DNA from: Chitinimonas viridis
Lineage (GTDB): Bacteria > Pseudomonadota > Gammaproteobacteria > Burkholderiales > Chitinimonadaceae
Direction of reading: 5' to 3'
Assembly: GCF_030409555.1 (NCBI RefSeq)
Contig: NZ_JAUFPU010000005.1
Location: forward strand, 62,001 to 126,000
DNA: 64,000 nt
Both the position numbers and the translations under genes were made by a program. This document shows, in pieces, positions 37,725-48,782 of the stretch. The notes below the pieces were generated by a model. The model made no database searches and was not told the DNA's origin. It saw only the letters and a list, made by a program, of their open reading frames with translations. The first letter of the stretch is position 1; each line of letters begins with the position of its first letter.

Positions 37725-40055
37725 TTAGAAAGCAGCTTGCAGGCCCACAGACATTGCAGAGCGCTTCTCATCGCTCAAGCCAGCCGTGTAGCTATAGCTG
37801 AAGTAGGCATTCACCGTCTTGCTCAAGCTAGCCGAAGTACCGACGTTGATCACCGCATAGCTGGTGTCCGGCGTGTAGACCTCAGTGGCGAAGCTGGCTT
37901 GCTGGCCGATCTGGGCCGCGCGCACGGTACGGTCTTCGTCCTTGCCTTCGCTATAAGCCATCACCGAGGCATAGGGCTTGAAAGTGCCCCAGTCGGCGTT
38001 CAACTTGACCCCAGCGCCCAGCAGCATGGAATCGATGCGCTGCTTGTCATAGCGCATGGAGGTGCTGCAGGACGTCGCATTGGCAATGTCACCGCACTTT
38101 TCGGCATAACCACCGACGCTGGTCTCGCTGACGGCCAGGCTCAGCGTGGGCGTGACGCTGTAATCGCCCAGCGACAGCTGATAGCCACCCACTACGCGCA
38201 ATGCAGCCTGGCTACCTGTGGTGTCACCCTTTTCGGTACGGCTCAGGGTGCCCAGCTGGATGTTGCGGCGGATCTCGCGGAAACGGGCCGAGCCGAAGGA
38301 GGCATCGGCAGCCACGCTGATGGGGCCGCTTTCGTAGCGGACAAAGCCAGTCAGCAGGCGGGTGTTGGTATCGAAACCACCGGCCTTGTTGCCGAAATCG
38401 GTATCGCTGTTGGCCTGGGTAAAGGCCATACCGATCGAGGTACCTGCATTGAACTGGTAATCCAGGCCTGCAGTCAGCGCGGCATTGCGGCCGTTGCTCT
38501 GCATGCCCAGGCTGTTGGCATCATGGTCATTGCTCAAGCGGGTAATACGGGCAAAGGTGTCGAGCACCCCAACCGAACGAGCTTGGCCCACACGCTCATC
38601 CAGCACGGCTTGTGCCGCATTGCGGGCAATGGGCTGGGTATGTGCCAGTTGGGCAGCGTAGTAAGGCGCATCCAGTGTGGACATCAGCACCTGCGCCAGC
38701 AGGGCATGCGTCTTGGGCGTGGGGTGGAAGCCATCGGCAAAGAAGAAGTTCTCGGCACCCGGGGTAAAGCCGGCCGCGCCTTGGACGCAATTGCTGGCAT
38801 CGGCGCAAGCCGTACCCGTGACATTGCTGTAGCCGAAGGCTGTGGGGTTGGCCAGCACTTCAGTCATCATGCGGTAGGCATCGATGGCGACAACGTCACC
38901 CACCTTGCCCAGGCCAGCATTCAGGGTGTTGTTGAACACGCTGCCTGCCAGCGAATTGGCCGAGGCCAGCGCTGCCGAGGCGGTGGAACCCACCTTACCC
39001 TGGATAGGAGCAACCAGATTGGCGGCCACTGCCGCAGGGGCCGCTGCACGCAGCTGCGCGGCCGCTGTGGCGTTGATCAAACCGGCACCGACCAGTGCGT
39101 CCACAGCGGCATTCACTGCCGTGGTGGCGTAGCTGGTGGCAATGGCATTCTCGGCATTGGTAGCCGCCACAGCATAGGTCGCCAGCGTGGTGCTGCTGCC
39201 ATTCAGGGTGGTCTTGACCGCACCTGCGCCGGCAGTCTGCATACCTGTCAGGGTAGTAGCCTGGCCATTGGCAGCCTGGATGGCACCGCTCATCAAGCCT
39301 ATCAGTGCAGCATTGCTACCCTGGCCCATTTGCTGTGCCAAGCCACCAGCGATGGTGTTGGCGGTAGTGGCATTGTTGACGCCGCCGTACAGCGCGCTGG
39401 CCACGCCTGCTGTCACCTGGCCGTAGACTTGGCTGGTCAGTTTGGGGGTGCGGCTGATATCCACGGCATTGCCGACGATGATGTGCTTGGCGCCCGCTGC
39501 CTTGAGACGCTGTACCTGCGCCACCACGGCTTCAGCAGCCAGGGCACCATTGGTGCTAGCGGTAGCCGGGTTAGCCAGGGCAGCAGCCAGGTCGTTATTT
39601 CCTACCCAGACCATGTACAGCGCATTAGGATCAGCCTTGCCGGTGTTGCTGGCCAGATGGGCACCAATCTGGTTGGGCACCAATTTGGTTTGCACCGGAT
39701 CATTGGCAGCCAGGCTGCCAGGCAGCACCACACCACCGCCTTCGGCGAAGTTGTTGCCGCCGGCCGTGACCTTGCCCTGCCCCAGGTCGATCGCCAGTAC
39801 AGACTTCAGGGTGAAACCGTAGTGGCGCGCCAGGATGTCGGCATACAGGTCGTTGACCGAGCCATCCGGCTTGCGGGTGGTCCAGCGATTGTTCTGCGGC
39901 ACGCCAGGCAGGCCAAAGTAAGCGCCGGTATCGGTCAGGCTGTCGCCAAAGAAATAGATGTTGGAGTAGTTGCCTGCCGCCTGGGCTGCCGGGGCAAAGG
40001 CAGCGGCTACCAGAGCGGATGTGATCAGGGTGCGTGCAAGGCCAAAGCGCTTCAT
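37725..40055 (-). CDS. GDSL/SGNH esterase autotransporter
   Basis: A 776-residue type V secreted protein. It has a signal peptide (about 1-26), then an SGNH hydrolase domain with nucleophile S39 in FFGDSL, G152-N-N-D155, and D441-G-F-H444, and a C-terminal beta-barrel (about 500-776) ending in phenylalanine as autotransporters do. It resembles surface esterases such as EstA. Compared with that layout, a long Ala/Thr/Asn-rich insertion (about 210-380) separates the GNND block from the catalytic Asp-His block. Substrate lipid or ester is unknown. Confidence 0.9.
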   Translation of the reverse strand: MKRFGLARTLITSALVAAAFAPAAQAAGNYSNIYFFGDSLTDTGAYFGLPGVPQNNRWTTRKPDGSVNDLYADILARHYGFTLKSVLAIDLGQGKVTAGGNNFAEGGGVVLPGSLAANDPVQTKLVPNQIGAHLASNTGKADPNALYMVWVGNNDLAAALANPATASTNGALAAEAVVAQVQRLKAAGAKHIIVGNAVDISRTPKLTSQVYGQVTAGVASALYGGVNNATTANTIAGGLAQQMGQGSNAALIGLMSGAIQAANGQATTLTGMQTAGAGAVKTTLNGSSTTLATYAVAATNAENAIATSYATTAVNAAVDALVGAGLINATAAAQLRAAAPAAVAANLVAPIQGKVGSTASAALASANSLAGSVFNNTLNAGLGKVGDVVAIDAYRMMTEVLANPTAFGYSNVTGTACADASNCVQGAAGFTPGAENFFFADGFHPTPKTHALLAQVLMSTLDAPYYAAQLAHTQPIARNAAQAVLDERVGQARSVGVLDTFARITRLSNDHDANSLGMQSNGRNAALTAGLDYQFNAGTSIGMAFTQANSDTDFGNKAGGFDTNTRLLTGFVRYESGPISVAADASFGSARFREIRRNIQLGTLSRTEKGDTTGSQAALRVVGGYQLSLGDYSVTPTLSLAVSETSVGGYAEKCGDIANATSCSTSMRYDKQRIDSMLLGAGVKLNADWGTFKPYASVMAYSEGKDEDRTVRAAQIGQQASFATEVYTPDTSYAVINVGTSASLSKTVNAYFSYSYTAGLSDEKRSAMSVGLQAAF

Positions 40056-40293
40056 GGGATTTTTCTCTCTCCGGGTGTGATATCAAGGGCACAGAACCCC
40101 GCCACTCCTCAAGGGGAAATGCAGGGTAATTGCCCGGTGTGCTTTAGAATTCGGGTGTAACGGCAGTAACGCTTGGTCAAGCGCTTGTCAGGTAGCGGTG
40201 ACGCGTGCCGGGCTCCTGGCCACAAGCCGCGTGCTTACTCGCTTCCAAGGCATTCCGCCGCCACTATAAGACATTTCAGAGTTATTACACTAG

Positions 40294-41469
40294 ATGCCTA
40301 TCCTAGACATAGACGTGATCGTCATCGGCGCAGGTGCTGCCGGCATGATGGCAGCAGCCAGCGCAAGCCAGCGTGGACGCGGTGTTGCGCTGGTCGACCA
40401 TAGCGAGCGCTTGGCCGAGAAGATTCGTATCTCGGGCGGTGGGCGTTGTAATTTCACCAATATTCACTGTGCGCCCGACCGCTATCTGTCGCGAAATCCC
40501 CACTACTGCAAATCGGCACTGGCCCAATACAGCCAGCAGGATTTCATCGACCTGGTCAACCGCTACGGCATAGACTGGCATGAGAAGAAACTCGGCCAAC
40601 TGTTTTGCGACCACTCTGCCCAGGACATCATCAACCTGCTGAAGAGCGAGTGCGACCTGGTGGGTATCGAATGGCGCATGGGTACCCAGGTTCTCGGCGT
40701 CAGCCAGACCGATACCGGCTTCCTGGTGGAGACCAGCCGCGAAACCTGGCGCTGCCAGAGCCTGGTCATCGCCTCAGGCGGGCTATCCATCCCCCCCATC
40801 GGTGCTACCGGCCTGGGCTACGAGATCGCCAAGCAGTTTGACCTGCCCATCACGCCGCTGGCTGCAGGCCTGGTGCCACTCACCTTCGAACCCAAGGATC
40901 TGTATGGTGAGTTGGCCGGGGTATCACTGGATTGCGACGCCCACGGTGGCGAGGGTCCGCATTTCCGCGAGAACGTGCTGTTTACCCATCGAGGGGTATC
41001 GGGGCCTGCCATCTTGCAGATTTCATCGTACTGGACACCCGGCCGGGAAATCACCCTGGACCTGCTGCCAGGCCGTGACGTCACCCAGTTGTTCGAGGAC
41101 GCCAAGCGCTCCGATGCCCTGCTGCCCAATATCCTGGCCGACTGGCTGCCCAAGCGCTTTGCCCAGGCCTTCTGTGCCGCCCATGTGGCCATCAAGCCCA
41201 TGAAGCAGTACACCCCGGCCGAGCTGGCACTGCTGGCCAGCCATCTGCATGGCTGGCGGGTCAAGCCCAGCGGTAGCGAGGGCTACAAGAAGGCCGAAGT
41301 GACACGGGGCGGCGTGGATACCGACGCACTCTCGTCCAAGACCATGATGGCGCGCAAGGTGCCGGGCCTGTTCTTTGTAGGCGAGGTGGTGGACGTAACG
41401 GGCTGGCTGGGCGGCTATAATTTCCAATGGGCCTGGTCATCGGGCTGGGTAGCCGGCCAGAACGCCTAG
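40294..41469 (+). CDS. HI0933/BaiN-type flavoprotein
   Basis: A 391-residue FAD-dependent oxidoreductase of the HI0933 family. The FAD motif is VIGAGAAGMMAA, SGGGRCNFTN is the family's most conserved stretch, and GWLGGYNFQWAWSSG closes the FAD fold. The BaiN relatives reduce steroid double bonds, but most members have no known substrate. No ribosome site is obvious before the ATG. The 238 bases between it and the autotransporter gene hold the divergent promoters; only a short CAAGCGCTTG palindrome stands out there. Confidence 0.9.
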   Translation: MPILDIDVIVIGAGAAGMMAAASASQRGRGVALVDHSERLAEKIRISGGGRCNFTNIHCAPDRYLSRNPHYCKSALAQYSQQDFIDLVNRYGIDWHEKKLGQLFCDHSAQDIINLLKSECDLVGIEWRMGTQVLGVSQTDTGFLVETSRETWRCQSLVIASGGLSIPPIGATGLGYEIAKQFDLPITPLAAGLVPLTFEPKDLYGELAGVSLDCDAHGGEGPHFRENVLFTHRGVSGPAILQISSYWTPGREITLDLLPGRDVTQLFEDAKRSDALLPNILADWLPKRFAQAFCAAHVAIKPMKQYTPAELALLASHLHGWRVKPSGSEGYKKAEVTRGGVDTDALSSKTMMARKVPGLFFVGEVVDVTGWLGGYNFQWAWSSGWVAGQNA

Positions 41470-41533
41470 TACGCAACAGTGCCGAAGCCGGTAGCATCCA
41501 TTCGGCCCGCACTGCCTGAACGACGGGCGCTAA

Positions 41534-41581
41534 GAGTCTATTCATGATTTTTCACCGGGGTGAAAAATTCGTGAACAGGCT
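41534..41581. repeat. Hairpin element related to the 33599-33885 repeat ends
   Basis: Near-perfect inverted arms AGTCTATTCATGATTTTTCACC and, inverted, AGCCTGTTCACGAATTTTTCACC surround a CCGG centre, ending one base before the mutY stop. The arm AGCCTGTTCA...TTTTCACC resembles the outer ends of the larger element at 33599-33885, suggesting one repeat family. Confidence 0.6.
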
Positions 41582-41582
41582 G

Positions 41583-42659
41583 TCACTGCTCAAACAATTC
41601 CCCCTGCGGCCTGGCCTTGGCCTGTAACAACTTGCGTACCGGCGTAGGGATACCGGCCTTCAGTGCCTCGCTACGCCGCAACCACGCCAGATCAGCATCG
41701 GCCACCCTGTGCTGCCCGCCCGTCACCCGTAAGCGCAGCGGGGTAATGGTCAGGCGGAAGTGGGTAAAGGTATGCACCAGAGCGGGTAGCGTCTCGGCCA
41801 GTTCCACATCCAGGCCGAAACGCTGCCGGCACAGCAACTGCGCCTCGGCCGCCGAGGCCGCTTCCGGCAGACTCCACAAACCGCCCCAGATACCGGTAGG
41901 CGGGCGCCGCTCCAGCAGCAAACGCCCTTCATGTTCCAGCAACAGCATGACAGTCTGGCGCTCGGGTATGGCCTTGCGCGGCTTGCGGGTGGGCAACTCC
42001 GCCTGGCGCCCCTCGATATGTGCGCGGCAGTCCTCCCGCAAAGGGCAGGCCTGACAGCGTGGTTTGCTACGGGTGCAGAGGGTCGCGCCCAGGTCCATCA
42101 TGCCCTGGGTATAGGCCGGCATATCTGCGGCCTGCTCCGGCAGCAGCGCCTCGGCCAGGGCCCATAGCTGCTGCTCCACCTTCCTCTCGCCAGGAAATCC
42201 CGCCACGCCTGCCCAGCGGGTGAGTACCCGTTTGACGTTGCCATCGAGTATGGGACTGCGCTCGGCAAAGCAAAATCCGGCAATGGCCGCTGCGGTGGAA
42301 CGCCCCACGCCGGGCAGCATCTCCATCTCTGCCGCCGTGGCCGGGAAGCTACCGGCAAACGCACTCATCACCTTGCCGGCCGCTGCATGCAGATTGCGCG
42401 CGCGGGTGTAGTAGCCCAACCCGGCCCAATGGGCCAGCACCTCATCCAGGGGTGCCGCTGCCAGGCTAACTACGTCAGGGAAGGACTCGGTAAAGCGCTG
42501 GTAATAGGGAATCACCGTCGCAACCTGTGTCTGTTGCAGCATGATCTCGGACAGCCAGACCCGATAGGGGTCGGCCACCTGCCAGGGCAGATCATGGCGA
42601 CCGTGGTTGCGCTGCCAGCGGGTCAAGCGTTCGGCAAAGGGTAGGAGCTCTAGGGGCAT
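41583..42659 (-). CDS. mutY: A/G-specific adenine DNA glycosylase
   Basis: A 358-residue base-excision enzyme that removes adenine mispaired with 8-oxoguanine. The helix-hairpin-helix is LPGVGRSTAAAI (115-126), the catalytic pair is E38 and D139, the 4Fe-4S cluster ligands are C195-x6-C202-x2-C205-x5-C211, and the C-terminal Nudix-like domain recognises the oxidised base. It lies 78 bases from the divergent DUF3616 gene. Confidence 0.95.
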   Translation of the reverse strand: MPLELLPFAERLTRWQRNHGRHDLPWQVADPYRVWLSEIMLQQTQVATVIPYYQRFTESFPDVVSLAAAPLDEVLAHWAGLGYYTRARNLHAAAGKVMSAFAGSFPATAAEMEMLPGVGRSTAAAIAGFCFAERSPILDGNVKRVLTRWAGVAGFPGERKVEQQLWALAEALLPEQAADMPAYTQGMMDLGATLCTRSKPRCQACPLREDCRAHIEGRQAELPTRKPRKAIPERQTVMLLLEHEGRLLLERRPPTGIWGGLWSLPEAASAAEAQLLCRQRFGLDVELAETLPALVHTFTHFRLTITPLRLRVTGGQHRVADADLAWLRRSEALKAGIPTPVRKLLQAKARPQGELFEQ

Positions 42660-42737
42660 GGCCTGACAAATCCGGGAGGGTCGGCTGCGTGATACGCTTG
42701 GATATCCCCCGCGTCAACCCTGTAAACGGAATGCAGC

Positions 42738-43823
42738 ATGAGCTACACCCTACACCCCAAGGCCGTCAGGCTGGAATTCTCCGCCCAGGCCATGGCCCAC
42801 GACAACCTTTCTGGCGCCGTTTTCACGGGCGAGTGGCTATGGGTGGCAGGTGATGAATCCTGTGCGGTAGAGCGATTGCAACTGCTGCCACGGCAAGGTG
42901 CCGAGACACTGCGCTTTGGCCAGTCCACCAGCTTCAGGCTGGCCGACCTGCTGGACCTGCCTGGCGAGCCAGACGAAGAAGCCGACCTGGAAGGCATGGC
43001 ACTGGCAGGCGGCTATCTGTGGGTGGTGGGTTCGCACGGCCTCAAGCGCAAGAGCCCCAAGCAGGGTCGCAGCCATGTCGACAATGCGCGCCGCCTGGCC
43101 AAGCTGAGCCTGGATGGCAACCGCCGCCTGCTGGCAAGGCTGCCGCTGGCCGAAGACAGCAAGGGCCGCCCCACACTGCAGCGCACCACCCTGGATGGTC
43201 GCCAGGCCGCCCGCCTGGGGGGCAATGCCCGCGACAACCAGCTAACCGATGCACTGGCGTGCGACCCACACTACGGCCCCTATCTGCACCTGCCCGGCAA
43301 AGACAATGGCTTCGACATCGAAGGGTTGGCCGTGCTGGGCGACAGGCTGCTGCTGGGCCTGCGCGGCCCTGTATTGCGTGGCTGGGCAGGGCTGCTGGAG
43401 CTGCGTATCGTGGCTGACGGCGACCAACTGTGCCTGGCTCCGCTGGGCGAGGACGCACCCTTGCTGCGCAAGCATTTTCTGGATCTAGAAGGGCTGGGCA
43501 TACGCGACCTGCATCTGGCAGGCGACGACCTTTACCTGCTGGCCGGCCCCACCATGGTGCTGGATGGCGAGATACGGCTCTATCGCTGGAAAGATGCCCG
43601 CAAGCACCTGAGCAGCAACCAGGAGGCGGCGGTGTTCTGGAGCGAGTTCGAGACCTGCGCCACCCTGCCCCATGGCCGTGGCTGCAACCGTGCCGAGGCG
43701 TTCTGCGCCGTTCCCATGAACCTCGCCCGCCGGCCCAGCTGGCTGGCGCTGTACGACGCACCGGGCAAGAACCGGCGCGAGGGAGAAGCCGCAGTATTTG
43801 GAGATCTGCTGGAGGATATCTGA
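42738..43823 (+). CDS. DUF3616 domain protein
   Basis: A 361-residue, probably beta-propeller-like, cytosolic protein with DUF3616 signatures: DNLSGAVFTG near the start, EADLEGMALAGGYLWVVGSHGLKRK, and DIEGLAVLGDRLLLGLRGPVLRGWA. There is no signal peptide. Its biochemical role is unknown in every member I know of. It is divergent from mutY and followed by the tRNA-Pro terminator. Confidence 0.82.
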   Translation: MSYTLHPKAVRLEFSAQAMAHDNLSGAVFTGEWLWVAGDESCAVERLQLLPRQGAETLRFGQSTSFRLADLLDLPGEPDEEADLEGMALAGGYLWVVGSHGLKRKSPKQGRSHVDNARRLAKLSLDGNRRLLARLPLAEDSKGRPTLQRTTLDGRQAARLGGNARDNQLTDALACDPHYGPYLHLPGKDNGFDIEGLAVLGDRLLLGLRGPVLRGWAGLLELRIVADGDQLCLAPLGEDAPLLRKHFLDLEGLGIRDLHLAGDDLYLLAGPTMVLDGEIRLYRWKDARKHLSSNQEAAVFWSEFETCATLPHGRGCNRAEAFCAVPMNLARRPSWLALYDAPGKNRREGEAAVFGDLLEDI

Positions 43824-43942
43824 GCCAGGCAGGCGACAACTGGCGGCCCCCTGGGCGCCAATGCGGCACACCTCCGGCACCCCGCCCAGGGCCGGGGATC
43901 AGCCCTCTCCCTGGAAACCCTGCCAGTCAAGCAACAAAACGA

Positions 43943-43976
43943 AAAGGGCTTACAAGCTGTTGCTTGTAAGCCCTTT
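43943..43976 (-). terminator. Terminator of tRNA-Pro
   Basis: A perfect 15-bp stem AAAGGGCTTACAAGC/GCTTGTAAGCCCTTT with a TGTT/AACA loop is followed on the minus strand by TTTTCGTTTT, 8 bases past the CCA end of tRNA-Pro. It also faces the DUF3616 gene. Confidence 0.9.
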
Positions 43977-43984
43977 GGTATTAC

Positions 43985-44061
43985 TGGTCGGAGCGAGAGG
44001 ATTCGAACCTCCGACCCCTTGCACCCCATGCAAGTGCGCTACCAGGCTGCGCCACGCTCCG
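43985..44061 (-). tRNA. tRNA-Pro (anticodon GGG)
   Basis: A 77-base cloverleaf with encoded CCA. The acceptor is CGGAGCG/CGCTCCG, the anticodon arm is CTTGC-ATGGGGT-GCAAG (GGG), and the T arm is GGAGGTTCGAATCCTC. Sequence blocks match the E. coli tRNA-Pro(GGG). It ends the thrS-to-merR cluster, as in other betaproteobacteria. Confidence 0.96.
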
Positions 44062-44077
44062 ACTCGAAGGAGGCCGA

Positions 44078-44105
44078 ATTATACCGGTCTTTTTCCCTCT
44101 GGCAA
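44078..44105 (-). promoter_or_regulatory. Promoter of tRNA-Pro
   Basis: A perfect -10 box TATAAT (44078-44083) and a -35 box TTGCCA (44100-44105) lie 16 bp apart on the minus strand. The -35 box ends one base before the merR stop, so tRNA-Pro has its own promoter. Confidence 0.78.
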
Positions 44106-44106
44106 G

Positions 44107-44520
44107 CTAGTTTGCAAGAAAATCTCGCAAATCTTCCAAGTCATGCCGCAGCCGGGCCAAGGAGGCCGCTGCGGCCGTCTCGGCTTCGGCCTCGTGTTCG
44201 AGGGCCGCAGCCAAGCTGGTTTCTCCGTGTTCCGCCGCATCCAGCGCCTGATGCTCCAGGCGATTGCGTGCCCCGCTGATGGTGAATCCTTCTTCATACA
44301 GCAAGGTACGGATGCGACGAACCAACAGCACCTCATGGTGCTGGTAGTACCGCCGATTGCCGCGCCGCTTCACCGGCCGCAACTGGGTGAATTCCTGCTC
44401 CCAGTAACGCAGCACATGTGGCTTCACCCCGCACAACTCGCTGACTTCACCTATGGTGAAGTAGCGCTTGGCGGGGATGGGCGGCAGCTCAGCTCTCGGT
44501 AACGAGCTTTCCGTCTGCAT
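44107..44520 (-). CDS. MerR-family transcriptional regulator
   Basis: A 137-residue regulator with a MerR winged helix-turn-helix at about 20-85 ([21 protein letters not shown], then [13 protein letters not shown]) and a glutamate/alanine-rich coiled coil for dimerisation (about 95-137). No metal-binding cysteines are apparent in the tail. It overlaps the end of ihfA by 32 bases, an arrangement conserved in betaproteobacteria, so its expression depends on ihfA translation. Targets unknown. Confidence 0.88.
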   Translation of the reverse strand: MQTESSLPRAELPPIPAKRYFTIGEVSELCGVKPHVLRYWEQEFTQLRPVKRRGNRRYYQHHEVLLVRRIRTLLYEEGFTISGARNRLEHQALDAAEHGETSLAAALEHEAEAETAAAASLARLRHDLEDLRDFLAN

Positions 44521-44809
44521 AGTTGTCTTCCACCATGCCCTTCAGTTTTTGGCTGGCGTGGAACGTCACCACGCGGCGGGCCGAGATGGGTATCTCTTCG
44601 CCCGTTTTAGGGTTGCGGCCAGGGCGCTGCGGCTTGTCACGCAGCTGAAAATTACCAAAACCGGACAGCTTCACACTCTCCCCGGATTCAAGCGACTGGC
44701 GGATCTCTTCGAAGAAGGCTTCCACCATGTCTTTGGCTTCACGTTTGTTCAAGCCAACCTTGTCAAATAGCAGGTCGGCGAGTTCGGCTTTAGTCAGTGT
44801 CAATGTCAT
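44489..44809 (-). CDS. ihfA: Integration host factor subunit alpha
   Basis: A 106-residue DNA-bending protein, one half of IHF. The N-terminal helices include [42 protein letters not shown] lies in the DNA-minor-groove arms, and [11 protein letters not shown] with the intercalating proline is intact. It lies 30 bases after pheT, the standard pheT-ihfA order. Confidence 0.96.
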   Translation of the reverse strand: MTLTLTKAELADLLFDKVGLNKREAKDMVEAFFEEIRQSLESGESVKLSGFGNFQLRDKPQRPGRNPKTGEEIPISARRVVTFHASQKLKGMVEDNYADGKLVTES

Positions 44810-44839
44810 GATTTTTGATGCGGATTTCGTCGCGAAAAC

Positions 44840-47203
44840 CTAGCTTCGGAGCTGGGCTTGGACGTGTTGTTGCAGCGCGGCGACGAGCTGGGAGACGGCG
44901 GAATCGATGTCCGCGTCCGAAAGCGTTTTCTGAGTATCTTGCAATATCACCTTGAATGCAAGGCTCTTTTTCCCTTCCGGCACCCCGGCACCACGATAGA
45001 CATCGAAGCCTTCTATGGCAGTGACATAGGGCTGCTTGACGCTCGCCATGGCATCCAGCACCTGCTGGTACTGCACTGCGTCATCCACCACAAAAGCCAG
45101 GTCACGGCGCACCGGCTGGAACTTGGAAATCGGCTGCGACCGTATCAGGTCACGGCCGGTCAGCGCCCCCAGGTCCAACTCGAACAGCACCGGAGCGGCA
45201 TTCAGATCGTAGCTTTGCACCCACCTAGGATGGAGTTCGCCCAGCACGCCAATGATGGCGCCATCCAGCACGATCTGGGCACAACGACCGGGGTGGAAGG
45301 CTGGATGCTCGGCCCGCTCGAAGCGCGCCACGCGCGGTGCCAGCAGTGCCTCCACATCGGCCTTCACATCATAGAAATCCACCCTGGCCGCCTTGCTGCC
45401 CCACTGCTCGGCCAAACGCGGCCCATGAGCCAGGCCCGCTACCTTCTCTGGCTGCTGGGTCGCCTCCACACCATGGAACACCCGGGCTACCTCGAACAGG
45501 CGCACACGCTCGTGCTTGCGGTTGAGATTGGCCACCAGGGTGCTGACCAGACCGCCTATCAAGGTAGAGCGCATCACGCTCATCTGGCTGGCAATCGGGT
45601 TGAGCAGGCGCACCGGCTGCAGGTTGGCAGCGAAGTCCGCCTCCCATTTCTCTTCTACAAAGGCGTAGCTCACCACCTCTTGGTAATCGCGTGCGGCCAG
45701 CGCCTGCTTAACCAGCAAGGACGGACGCAGCTTGCCATCCTGCTTGAGCATGGCCTGGCCGGATACTGGTGGGCGAGTGGGTATCTGGTCGTAGCCGTAC
45801 ATGCGGGCCACTTCCTCGATCAGGTCTTCCTCGATATTGATATCGAAGCGGTAGCTGGGTGGTGTCACTGCCAGCGTCTCGCCATCGCGCACCACCGCCA
45901 AGCCCAGCTTTTGCAGCATAGCCACGATCTCATCAGCGGCCACCGTTACCCCCAGCACCCGTGCCACCCGCGCGACCCGCAGGGTCACTGCCGGGCGTGC
46001 TGGCAGGGCAGCCAAGGCCTCGGTCACGCCGCCCGGCTGTCCACCGCAAATGGCCAATACCAGCTCAGTGGCACGCTCCAAGGCATTGCGGCAGTTGCCA
46101 AAGTCCACGCCGCGCTCATAGCGGTGGCTGGAATCCGAGCTGAAACCCAGGCGACGGCCCTTGCCAGCAATGATTTCCGGCGCAAAGAAGGCCGATTCCA
46201 GGAACACATCCTGGGTCTCGCCCACCTGTACCGAGGTGGGCATGCCGCCCATGATGCCTGCCAGTGCAACCGGGCCATTGCCATCGGCAATCACCAGCAT
46301 GTCAGGCTCCAGCGTCAGTTGCTTGCCATTGAGCAGCTCAAGCTGCTCGCCCGCTTGGGCGAAGCGCACCACGATATCGCCCTGCAGCTTGGCGTTATCG
46401 AAGGCATGCATGGGCTGGCCCAGTTCCAGCAGAATGTAGTTGGTAATATCAACCAGGGCCGAGATGGAACGCAGGCCGCTGCGCTCCAGCTTGCGCTTCA
46501 TCCAGTCCGGCGTCGCTGCGGCAGCATTCACCCCGCTTATCACGCGGCCGGCATAGCGCGGGCAAGCCGTGGCGGCATCCAGCTTCACGCCGCGCTTGTC
46601 GTCCAGCACCGGGGCGACTGGCTTGATGGTAACAGCCTGGTAGCTGCTGCCGGTCAGCGCAGCTACTTCACGGGCTATCCCGCTCAGGCTCAGGCAATCA
46701 GCACGATTGGGGGTGAGCTTGAGCGTGAGGATGCGGTCGTCCAGATCGAAGTACTGGCGGAAAGACTGGCCTACCGGCGCATCGGCGGGCAACAGCAGCA
46801 AGCCATCGCTCTCCTCGCTGACGCCCAGCTCGCGGGCCGAGCACAGCATGCCAAAGCTCTCCACGCCACGCAGCTTGGCTTCCTTGATCTTGAAATCGCC
46901 GGGCAGGCTGGCGCCCACCAGCGCGCAGGGCACCTTCACCCCCACGGCGACATTGGGTGCACCGCAAACTATCTGCAGCGGCTCGCCGCCCTGCCCCGAG
47001 TCTACCTTGCAGACGTTGAGCTTTTCGGCATTCTCGTGCTTGCGCACTTCCAGCACCTGCGCCACCACCACCTTGTCAAAAGCCGGTGCGGCGGCGTCGT
47101 TTTCTTCCACTTCCAGGCCGGCCATGGTGAGCAGTTCGGCCAGTTGGGCATTATCCAGCGCGGGGTTAACCAGCTCGCGCAGCCAGGATTCAGAGAATTT
47201 CAT
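44840..47203 (-). CDS. pheT: Phenylalanyl-tRNA synthetase beta subunit
   Basis: A 787-residue subunit of the alpha2-beta2 enzyme that charges tRNA-Phe. The N-terminal tRNA-binding domain (about 40-150), the B3/B4 editing domain (about 200-380), the B5 domain (about 400-480), and the C-terminal ferredoxin-fold anticodon-binding domain (SKFQPVRRDLAFVVDD to the end) are all present. A GAGG site about 9 bases upstream supports the ATG at 47203. It is 88 bases downstream of pheS. Confidence 0.96.
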   Translation of the reverse strand: MKFSESWLRELVNPALDNAQLAELLTMAGLEVEENDAAAPAFDKVVVAQVLEVRKHENAEKLNVCKVDSGQGGEPLQIVCGAPNVAVGVKVPCALVGASLPGDFKIKEAKLRGVESFGMLCSARELGVSEESDGLLLLPADAPVGQSFRQYFDLDDRILTLKLTPNRADCLSLSGIAREVAALTGSSYQAVTIKPVAPVLDDKRGVKLDAATACPRYAGRVISGVNAAAATPDWMKRKLERSGLRSISALVDITNYILLELGQPMHAFDNAKLQGDIVVRFAQAGEQLELLNGKQLTLEPDMLVIADGNGPVALAGIMGGMPTSVQVGETQDVFLESAFFAPEIIAGKGRRLGFSSDSSHRYERGVDFGNCRNALERATELVLAICGGQPGGVTEALAALPARPAVTLRVARVARVLGVTVAADEIVAMLQKLGLAVVRDGETLAVTPPSYRFDINIEEDLIEEVARMYGYDQIPTRPPVSGQAMLKQDGKLRPSLLVKQALAARDYQEVVSYAFVEEKWEADFAANLQPVRLLNPIASQMSVMRSTLIGGLVSTLVANLNRKHERVRLFEVARVFHGVEATQQPEKVAGLAHGPRLAEQWGSKAARVDFYDVKADVEALLAPRVARFERAEHPAFHPGRCAQIVLDGAIIGVLGELHPRWVQSYDLNAAPVLFELDLGALTGRDLIRSQPISKFQPVRRDLAFVVDDAVQYQQVLDAMASVKQPYVTAIEGFDVYRGAGVPEGKKSLAFKVILQDTQKTLSDADIDSAVSQLVAALQQHVQAQLRS

Positions 47204-47231
47204 GGCTTGATCCCTCAGTATCTTGTCGGTT

Positions 47232-47282
47232 GGGGCCGGCACGGCCCCGTATGCATTGCCGCCAGCCCACAGATGGGCTGGC
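47232..47282 (-). other. Two hairpins between pheS and pheT
   Basis: A 9-bp stem GCCAGCCCA/TGGGCTGGC (47261-47282) and a 7-bp stem GGGGCCG/CGGCCCC (47232-47248) follow one another in the 88-base intercistronic space. Neither has a T run. They may influence mRNA stability or pheT translation. Confidence 0.4.
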
Positions 47283-47291
47283 CCAGTCGGC

Positions 47292-48759
<1,468 letters not shown>

Positions 48760-48782
48760 GGTTTATTCCTTTCCCGAGAAGA

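Noticed and set aside
37737-40160. Plus-strand open frame of 807 codons
   Set aside because: Antisense to the autotransporter, whose signal peptide, catalytic motifs and barrel end are evident.
40056-40293. Operator at CAAGCGCTTG in the autotransporter/flavoprotein divergent spacer
   Set aside because: A 10-base palindrome in GC-rich DNA is not enough evidence on its own.
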